Positions 6,627-11,176 of a stretch of 11,176 bases of DNA are shown here, piece by piece. This stretch comes from Clostridiales bacterium (GTDB lineage Bacteria; Bacillota; Clostridia; Oscillospirales; Oscillospiraceae): the NCBI GenBank assembly GCA_021203685.1, contig JAJQAS010000182.1:1-11176 (forward strand), written 5' to 3'. Every line of letters begins with the position of its first letter. Position 1 is the stretch's first letter. The notes beneath the pieces were generated by a model. The model searched no databases. It was given only the letters and a program-made list of their open reading frames with translations, and had not been told where the DNA came from. A program made the position numbers and the translations under genes.

Positions 6627-9267
6627 ACCGGTTGTTCCTGCCGCAGTTTCGCTGGATGAGCTTGACGATCTCCACAATGGGGATGATGAGCACACCCAAA
6701 AGGGCGGCCACCAGGTACTCCGACAGCTCTACGCTGGCAAAATCGAAGGCCGCCGCCAGCACCGGCACCTCGCAGACCAGGGTGGTGGCTGCCAGCGAGG
6801 CCCCCGCCGCGATAAGCAGCATTTTGTTTTGAGAACCCAGGCGGAAGATGCTCTGCCGCTGGGAGCGCATGTTCAGACTGTGGAAGATTTCCGCCATGGA
6901 CATGGTCAGGAAGGCCATGGTGGTGCCGTCCGCGCTGTTGGTAATGGCCCAGACGCTGCTCTCCATAAAGTGGCCGATGAAGTAGGAGGCCAGCGTCAGC
7001 GCCGTCACAACGGCCCCCTGATAGAGCACGTCCACCCCTAGCCCGTCTGCGAAAATGCCCGCTTTGGGGTCGCGGGGCCTGCGCCGCATAACATTTTGCT
7101 CCGCTTTTTCCGTCCCCAGGGCCAGGGCCGGGAAGCAGTCGGTGACCAGGTTGATCCACAGCAGATGCACCGGCTTCAAAATGGTAAAGCCCATCAGCGT
7201 GGACAGGAAGATGCTCAGCACCTCGCTCAGGTTGGAGCCCAGCAGGAACTGAATGGCCTTGCGGATGTTGTCGTAGATGCGGCGGCCTTCCTCCACCGCG
7301 CCAACGATGGTGGCGAAGTTGTCGTCGGTCAGAATCATGTCCGCCACGTTTTTCGTCACGTCGGTGCCGGTGATGCCCATGCCCACGCCGATGTCCGCCG
7401 CCTTGATGGAGGGAGCGTCGTTGACGCCGTCGCCGGTCATGGCGGTCACGTACCCTGCGCCCCGCCAGGCGTTGACGATGCGGGTCTTTTGCTCCGGCTG
7501 CACCCGGGCGTAGACGCTGATGTTTTGGAACTCCCGGGCAAAGGTCTCGTCGTCCATCTGGGCCAGCTGCGCGCCGGTGACGGCGTAAGCCCCATCTGCA
7601 AGGATGTTCAGCTCCCTGGCGATGGCCACGGCAGTGTCGATGTGGTCGCCGGTGATCATGATGGGGCGGATGCCCGCCTCCCGGCACTCCACAATGGCGT
7701 CTTTCACCTCCGGGCGCACCGGGTCGATCATCCCACAGAGGCCCACAAAGCAGAGCTGCTGCTCCAGCGTCTCCGGCTCGTAATCCGTCGGCAGCTCGTT
7801 CCACACGCGCTGGGCACAGGCCAGCACCCGCAGAGCCTTGTCCGCCATGGCTTTGTTGGCGGCGAGGATAGCCTCCCGGTCGTTTTCCGTCATGGGGACG
7901 TCCTGCCCGTCTTTCAGATAGTGGGTACACCGGCCGATGACCACGTCCACCGCGCCCTTGGTGAACTGGATGATTCCGGTTTGTGTTTCGTGGACAGTGG
8001 ACATCATTTTCCGGTTGGAATCGAAGGGGGCTTCGCCCCGGCGCACGTATTGCGCTTTTAGGTCTGGCTTTGCAAGCCCGATGTTGTTGGCCCAGGCCAC
8101 CAGCGCAGCCTCGGTGGGTTCGCCGGTCACCTGCCCGTCCCCGTCCAGCTCCGCGTCGGAGCAGAGGGCCATGGCCGTGGCCGTCCGCTGCTCGTCCGGG
8201 CCGAAGGCGTCCACCACGGTCATCTTGTTCTGGGTCAGGGTGCCGGTCTTGTCTGAGCAGATGACCTGGGCGCAGCCCAGGGTCTCCACCGCAGTCAGGC
8301 GGCGGATGATGGCGTTGCGTTTGGACATATTGGTGACGCCGATGGAGAGCACCACCGTGACCACCGCCGCCAGGCCCTCCGGGATGGCCGCCACCGCCAG
8401 AGAGACGGCGATCATAAAGGAGTCCAGCGCCACGTCTGCCGTCAGGCTGCCCACCCTCATGAGCTGGACGGCAAACACAATGAGACAAATGCCCAGCACC
8501 AGCCAGGTCAGCACCTTGGAAAGTTGATTCAGCTTGATTTGCAGCGGGGTCAGGTCGTCCTCGGCCTGGGCCAGGGCGCTGGCGATTTTGCCCATCTCCG
8601 TGTCCATGCCGGTGGCGGTGACAACGGCGGTACCCCTGCCATAGACCACGGTACCGCCCATATAGAGCATATTTTTCCGGTCGCCCAGGGGAACGTCGGT
8701 TTCGTTCTCTTTCAGCTGAATGAGGTCGATGAATTTCGTCACCGGCACCGATTCGCCGGTCAGGGCGGATTCCTCAGCCTTCAGGCTGGCGCTCTCCAAA
8801 ATACGGGCGTCGGCGGGCACCGCGTCCCCCGCTTCCAGCAGGATGATGTCGCCCATCACCAGCTCCTCGCTGGGGATGATCTGCACCCTGCCGTCCCGCA
8901 GGACCTTGGAGGTGGCGGCGGACATCTTTTGCAGGGCTTCGATGGCCTTTTCCGCCTTGTTCTCCTGGTAGACACCCAGCACGGCGTTGACGAGAACCAC
9001 GGCGATGATGATAATGACATCGGCAAAGCTGTCGTTTTCCACCACCGCCAGCACACCGCTGACGATGGCCGCCGCGATGAGAATAATGATCATGGGGTCG
9101 GCCAGTTGTGCCAGGAACCGGCGGATGAGGGACTTCCCCCTGGCCGCTTCCAGGGCGTTCTTTCCGTCCCGTTCCAGCCGGCTTTGTGCTTCCTTAGTGG
9201 AAAGGCCCGCTTCGCTGGAATGAAGCGCGTTCAGGACGTTTTCCTTTTCTTCACAATAGTAACGCAT
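6625..9267 (-). CDS. P2-type cation-transporting ATPase (calcium-type)
   Basis: This is an ATP-driven cation pump of the membrane, 880 aa, the normal length for bacterial calcium-type P-type ATPases. In order it has an N-terminal cation-ATPase domain (1-50), M1/M2 (about 59-100), an actuator domain with TGES at 170-173, M4 with PEGL (296-299), the phosphorylated aspartate D339 in DKTGTLT, the nucleotide-domain KGA (437-439), TGDGVND at 611-617 and M5-M10 to the C-terminus. Residues matching SERCA metal ligands are present: E297 in M4, N679 and E682 in M5, and N706, T709 and D710 in M6. The M8 region (FHSLNMRS) lacks an obvious acidic ligand. ATG 9267 follows an AAGGAGG site (9284-9278) by 10 nt. 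It heads an operon with feoAB. By family it should export Ca2+, but Mn2+ or Fe2+ export is possible given the neighbour. Confidence 0.92.
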   Translation of the reverse strand: MRYYCEEKENVLNALHSSEAGLSTKEAQSRLERDGKNALEAARGKSLIRRFLAQLADPMIIILIAAAIVSGVLAVVENDSFADVIIIIAVVLVNAVLGVYQENKAEKAIEALQKMSAATSKVLRDGRVQIIPSEELVMGDIILLEAGDAVPADARILESASLKAEESALTGESVPVTKFIDLIQLKENETDVPLGDRKNMLYMGGTVVYGRGTAVVTATGMDTEMGKIASALAQAEDDLTPLQIKLNQLSKVLTWLVLGICLIVFAVQLMRVGSLTADVALDSFMIAVSLAVAAIPEGLAAVVTVVLSIGVTNMSKRNAIIRRLTAVETLGCAQVICSDKTGTLTQNKMTVVDAFGPDEQRTATAMALCSDAELDGDGQVTGEPTEAALVAWANNIGLAKPDLKAQYVRRGEAPFDSNRKMMSTVHETQTGIIQFTKGAVDVVIGRCTHYLKDGQDVPMTENDREAILAANKAMADKALRVLACAQRVWNELPTDYEPETLEQQLCFVGLCGMIDPVRPEVKDAIVECREAGIRPIMITGDHIDTAVAIARELNILADGAYAVTGAQLAQMDDETFAREFQNISVYARVQPEQKTRIVNAWRGAGYVTAMTGDGVNDAPSIKAADIGVGMGITGTDVTKNVADMILTDDNFATIVGAVEEGRRIYDNIRKAIQFLLGSNLSEVLSIFLSTLMGFTILKPVHLLWINLVTDCFPALALGTEKAEQNVMRRRPRDPKAGIFADGLGVDVLYQGAVVTALTLASYFIGHFMESSVWAITNSADGTTMAFLTMSMAEIFHSLNMRSQRQSIFRLGSQNKMLLIAAGASLAATTLVCEVPVLAAAFDFASVELSEYLVAALLGVLIIPIVEIVKLIQRNCGRNNR

Positions 9268-9277
9268 GAGATTTGTT

Positions 9278-9284
9278 CCTCCTT
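9278..9284 (-). promoter_or_regulatory. Ribosome binding site of the P-type ATPase
   Basis: AAGGAGG on the - strand, 10 nt before ATG 9267. A potential hairpin (9321-9287) ends only 2 nt upstream of it, so access to this site could depend on how the leader folds. Confidence 0.8.
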
Positions 9285-9286
9285 CG

Positions 9287-9382
9287 CCGTCAAGCGGTAC
9301 TTCCGCTTCGCTCCCTGACGGAATCCCCGCAGTGAAGCGTGCAAGACCTTTTGGGGGCTGTCATCCTCCCCCAAAAGGGGAG
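9287..9382 (-). promoter_or_regulatory. Structured 5' leader of the ATPase-feoAB operon
   Basis: Three hairpins can be drawn in the transcribed - strand. Hairpin A pairs CTCCCC with GGGGAG (9382-9377 with 9371-9366). Hairpin B is a perfect 11-bp stem, 9378-9368 with 9357-9347, and shares bases with A, so A and B exclude each other. Hairpin C is CCGTCA (9321-9316) with TGACGG (9292-9287), enclosing AGCGG/CCGCT, and stops 2 nt before the ribosome binding site. No U-run follows, so classic attenuation is not supported. It does not match the yybP-ykoY or NiCo riboswitch consensus as I remember them. It may be a regulatory leader or a dispersed palindromic repeat of the kind common in Oscillospiraceae intergenic DNA. 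Confidence 0.4.
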
Positions 9383-9433
9383 CCGCAATTCTCCGGACGG
9401 TCAATGTTTCAAATTCCAGCTTTCTCGCCTCTC

Positions 9434-9462
9434 AGTGTATCACTCGTCGCATTAGCTGTCAA
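9434..9462 (-). promoter_or_regulatory. Housekeeping-type promoter of the ATPase-feoAB operon
   Basis: Reading the - strand, a perfect -35 TTGACA (9462-9457) is followed after exactly 17 nt by the -10 TACACT (9439-9434). Transcription would start near 9427, giving a leader of about 160 nt. No Fur, MntR or DtxR-type palindrome is obvious around it. This is the best promoter in the window by motif match. Confidence 0.8.
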
Positions 9463-9884
9463 TCGTCATTTTTCCACCAATCGAAACCGGCAAAAACCAC
9501 TCCTGCCCAGCGGGAAGGGACTGTTTCTTGTAATTTCCGTATTCAGCCTAGAGCGGGGCCGCCGCTGCTGAGCCGGGTCCCGGTAAATAATAAACTGGTT
9601 ATCCCTTTGAATCAGCCGTGTTGTGATAAGCTGTTAGTCATGCGCTGCCGACGAAAAGCGTAGTGCTTAAAACAAAAAACCACCAGGGGATAGCCAGTTA
9701 TTATTATTTTGCGAATAAAAACCTGACGTTTCAATGGACAACGGGCCACCTTTGTGCAATATTTGACCAGAATCGCATTTGCGTTCCCTCTTGCCGGGAC
9801 GCAGAAGGGGCCTTCCAGGTTTGGGAAAGCGGAGGAAAAAAGCCCGGTCTCTCCGGAAGATGATGCCAGACACAGTTCATGGTA
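9463..9884. other. Gene-free stretch with no recognisable coding sequence
   Basis: Between the ATPase-feoAB promoter and the PRD-regulator fragment there is no open frame that looks like protein on either strand. The stretch holds an imperfect inverted repeat (9585-9709) and becomes visibly AT-richer from about 9585 to 9780. A CCGG-AGAGA-CCGG sequence followed by a T-run on the - strand (about 9857-9837) resembles a weak terminator. It is probably remnant or junction DNA. Confidence 0.5.
9585..9709. repeat. Imperfect inverted repeat pair, possible MITE-like remnant
   Basis: The left arm (9585-9605, ending ACTGGTTATCCC) is matched in inverted orientation by the right arm (9687-9709, starting GGGATAGCCAGT). 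The arms agree over 13 bases with one change and then in a short ATT-type repeat that differs in length. About 80 nt lie between them, without an open frame of note. No clear target-site duplication was seen. It could be a non-autonomous mobile element remnant or a long hairpin RNA end. Confidence 0.45.
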
Positions 9885-10348
9885 TCCCGTGCAGACGATG
9901 AGGATGCGCAGCCGGTTGTTCTCCTGGCCGGAGATTTTCAAGAACCCGCCAAAGTGCATGGCCAGATACGCCACCTCGCTGTCCGGGAGGGGGACTCCGA
10001 AGTCCTCTTCCAGATGTTTGGCGGTGATTTTCGTGATGGCGAACAGCTCCGGGTACTCGTGCATGATGTCGTCGCCCAGCAGATTACCAATTTGGATGCC
10101 GTATTGATAGCGATAAAGGGATGTGTTCAGGTGGACGAATAGCGCCCGCTCCAGCTCGTCCCGGTTGTCAAAGACGATACAGGCCACCCGCTCGAACTCC
10201 GCGACGAGGGTTTTGGTCAGGCCGTAGACATGCTCTCTGGATGGCCCCTCGAAGAACTCGTCCGGGACGATGTTCACCCGGGCCCCCAGCAGGTGCAGGG
10301 TCAGGTACAGCTGCTTGTTTTCGGGCAGGTCGGGGAAATGCTGTCCAA
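9885..10348 (-). pseudogene. Fragment of a PRD-domain antiterminator/activator (BglG/MtlR type)
   Basis: The - strand translates as the end of a first PRD domain (FPDLPENKQLYLTLHLLGARV), a complete PRD2 with its two conserved histidine sites (ALFVHLNTSLYRY and YLAMHFGGF), and the first residues of the PTS EIIB-like domain that normally follows (RLRILIVCTG). In the family, PTS-dependent phosphorylation of these histidines controls transcription of sugar PTS genes. Both ends are cut. Upstream the frame meets a stop soon after 10348, and the RNA-binding or HTH domain and most of PRD1 are missing. Downstream, after ILIVCTG at about 9885, the frame stays open to 9612 but no longer resembles EIIB. 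A GTG at 10277 could start translation of a short product, but a functional regulator is unlikely. No PTS genes are in the window. Confidence 0.8.
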
Positions 10349-11062
10349 GAGTTCTCCGGTTTCCTGCTCAAACAGATGAACGACGTTTACGAGTATATCG
10401 ACTTCCGCAACCAAATTCACTCCACCTTCGATAATCTGCGCCGAATTGACCAGCGAGACATCCCGGAGGTGGCAGTGAGAGAGGCCCTCTTAAATTTGCT
10501 CATCCACCGTGAATATGCTGTGCGGGCCAGCGCGCTGGTCAGCATCTATGCGGACAGAATTGAGTTCACTTCCATCGGTGGGCTGGTCAGCGGAGAGACC
10601 CTGAATGATGTGATGATGGGCATTTCCGTCTGTCGGAATCAGAAGCTGGCAAATGTATTTTATCGGCTGGAATTGATCGAAGCATATGGAACAGGGATTC
10701 AAAAAATCATGAATGCTTATGAGGGAACAGGCGTGACCCCAAAAATTGAAACATCCGACAATGCGTTCAAAATCGTTCTTCCAAATCTCAACGTGCGCTC
10801 CTCTGAATCTGTCGTCTCTGGCAAAACAAACGAAGAAAAAGTCATTTTGCTGCTGCATAAACAGGGGACAGCCACCAGAAGGGAAATGGAACAAATGCTT
10901 GAACTCCGTCAGACGACTTGCGTAAGACTGTTAAATAAAATGCTGGAAGACGGTCAAATCGTTCGGGAGGGAAAAACACGCATTATCGCCTTCCGCAGTA
11001 AACAGTCTTGTGACAACGCTGTTTGGTTCGTGCCGCATCATTGTTATCGTAAAGAAAATTAA
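10343..11062 (+). pseudogene. C-terminal half of an ATP-binding, winged-helix protein (COG2865 type)
   Basis: From FSGFLLKQMNDVYEY onward the sequence matches my knowledge of the C-terminal part of AlbA_2/HATPase_c_4 proteins (COG2865, predicted transcriptional regulators). The GHKL-like part has VREALLNLLIHREY and ADRIEFTSIGGL, then the family hallmark RNQKLANVFYRLELIEAYGTGI. A C-terminal winged helix follows (TNEEKVILLLHKQGTATRREM, then RLLNKMLEDGQIVREG). The N-terminal AlbA_2 domain is missing. Upstream of about 10345 the same frame only reads antisense to the PRD fragment, so the gene is truncated by a junction there. ATG 10376 could start a shortened protein, but no ribosome binding site is evident. 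Codon use is AT-richer than in the operons to the left, suggesting a different origin. The last residues after IIAFRSKQ look unlike the family and may be a shifted tail. Confidence 0.75.
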
Positions 11063-11080
11063 ATTACCCAATGATAATTT

Positions 11081-11116
11081 GCCCTGGGCCACATGTCCAG
11101 GGCTATTTTCATTTTT
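11081..11116 (+). terminator. Rho-independent terminator after the COG2865 fragment
   Basis: GCCCTGG (11081-11087) pairs perfectly with CCAGGGC (11097-11103) around a 9-nt loop. A T-rich tract, TATTTTCATTTTT, follows to 11116. It lies 18 nt after the stop codon, as expected for the original gene's own terminator. Confidence 0.75.
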
Positions 11117-11176
11117 ACTTACTAACATAGAAGTAAAACGAAGAAAAATGGACCCCATTCCACCTCAACCATCACC
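11113..11176. other. AT-rich right edge, possible insertion-sequence end
   Basis: An 8-bp inverted repeat, TTTTACTT (11113-11120) with AAGTAAAA (11131-11138), is followed by GAAAAATGGACCCCATT. From memory, GGGGTCCATTTTT-like units are frequent in the ends of IS21-family elements. The window stops before any transposase could be seen, so this is only a suspicion. Confidence 0.2.

Noticed and set aside
6605..8488. A 627-codon - strand frame inside the P-type ATPase gene
   Set aside because: It is a shifted frame of the ATPase, rich in Arg, Gly, Pro and His, without motifs. All P-type ATPase motifs are in the chosen frame.
9268..9427. yybP-ykoY manganese or NiCo riboswitch in the ATPase leader
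   Set aside because: The conserved loop sequences I know for these families are not visible; only generic hairpins are seen.
9266..9571. A + strand open frame of about 100 codons opposite the ATPase leader and promoter
   Set aside because: No ribosome binding site, no family likeness, and it lies over a strong - strand promoter.
9612..9884. Continuation of the PRD-regulator frame beyond the EIIB start
   Set aside because: The frame stays open but the residues stop resembling an EIIB domain after ILIVCTG, so the extension is taken as chance after a junction.
10121..10342. N-terminal part of the + strand frame leading into the COG2865 fragment
   Set aside because: Its Arg/Pro/Gly-rich translation is antisense to the PRD domain and shows no AlbA_2-like sequence.
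10931..11158. Small - strand open frame opposite the COG2865 tail and terminator
   Set aside because: It runs across a + strand terminator, its candidate ribosome binding site is too close to the start, and it resembles no family.
1..11176. CRISPR array, tRNA or rRNA gene
   Set aside because: No regularly spaced repeats and no tRNA or rRNA-like conserved sequences were seen on either strand.

Overview
The window looks like a chromosomal piece of a GC-rich Gram-positive anaerobe of the class Clostridia, most plausibly an Oscillospiraceae-type gut bacterium. This is inferred from strong AAGGAGG ribosome binding sites, a lipobox-type solute-binding lipoprotein, sugar permeases with no ATPase gene beside them, a FeoA-FeoB fusion and a two-domain AraC regulator. 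No species marker is present, so the assignment is an inference.

Region 1 (1-4200, + strand) is a sugar-uptake locus. It holds the 3' part of an AraC-family regulator, broken by a one-base frameshift near 231-236. An extended -10 promoter follows, then a solute-binding lipoprotein (872-2218), a strong intercistronic stem-loop, two CUT1-type permeases that overlap by a few bases (2381-3289 and 3282-4109), and a strong Rho-independent terminator. There is no ATPase and no glycosidase, so the transporter probably borrows a shared MsmX/MsmK-type ATPase. The sugar cannot be read from the sequence.

Region 2 (4266-9462, - strand) is a two-gene metal-ion operon. A near-consensus promoter (TTGACA, 17 nt, TACACT) drives a leader of about 160 nt that can form several hairpins, then a P2-type (calcium-type) cation ATPase of 880 aa and, 16 nt later, a FeoA-FeoB fusion ferrous iron permease of 780 aa. 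Pairing a P2 ATPase with Fe2+ import is the most interesting functional arrangement here and raises the question of which metal the ATPase moves.

Region 3 (about 9463-11176) is decayed or mosaic accessory DNA. It holds a gene-free stretch with an imperfect 21-23 bp inverted repeat, a fragment of a PRD-domain BglG/MtlR-type regulator on the - strand cut at both ends, and, joined to it near 10345, the C-terminal half of a COG2865-type ATP-binding/winged-helix protein on the + strand. A terminator follows, then an AT-rich edge that may be the end of an insertion sequence. No complete novel system is visible. The ATPase-FeoAB operon with its structured leader and the fragment junctions deserve follow-up.
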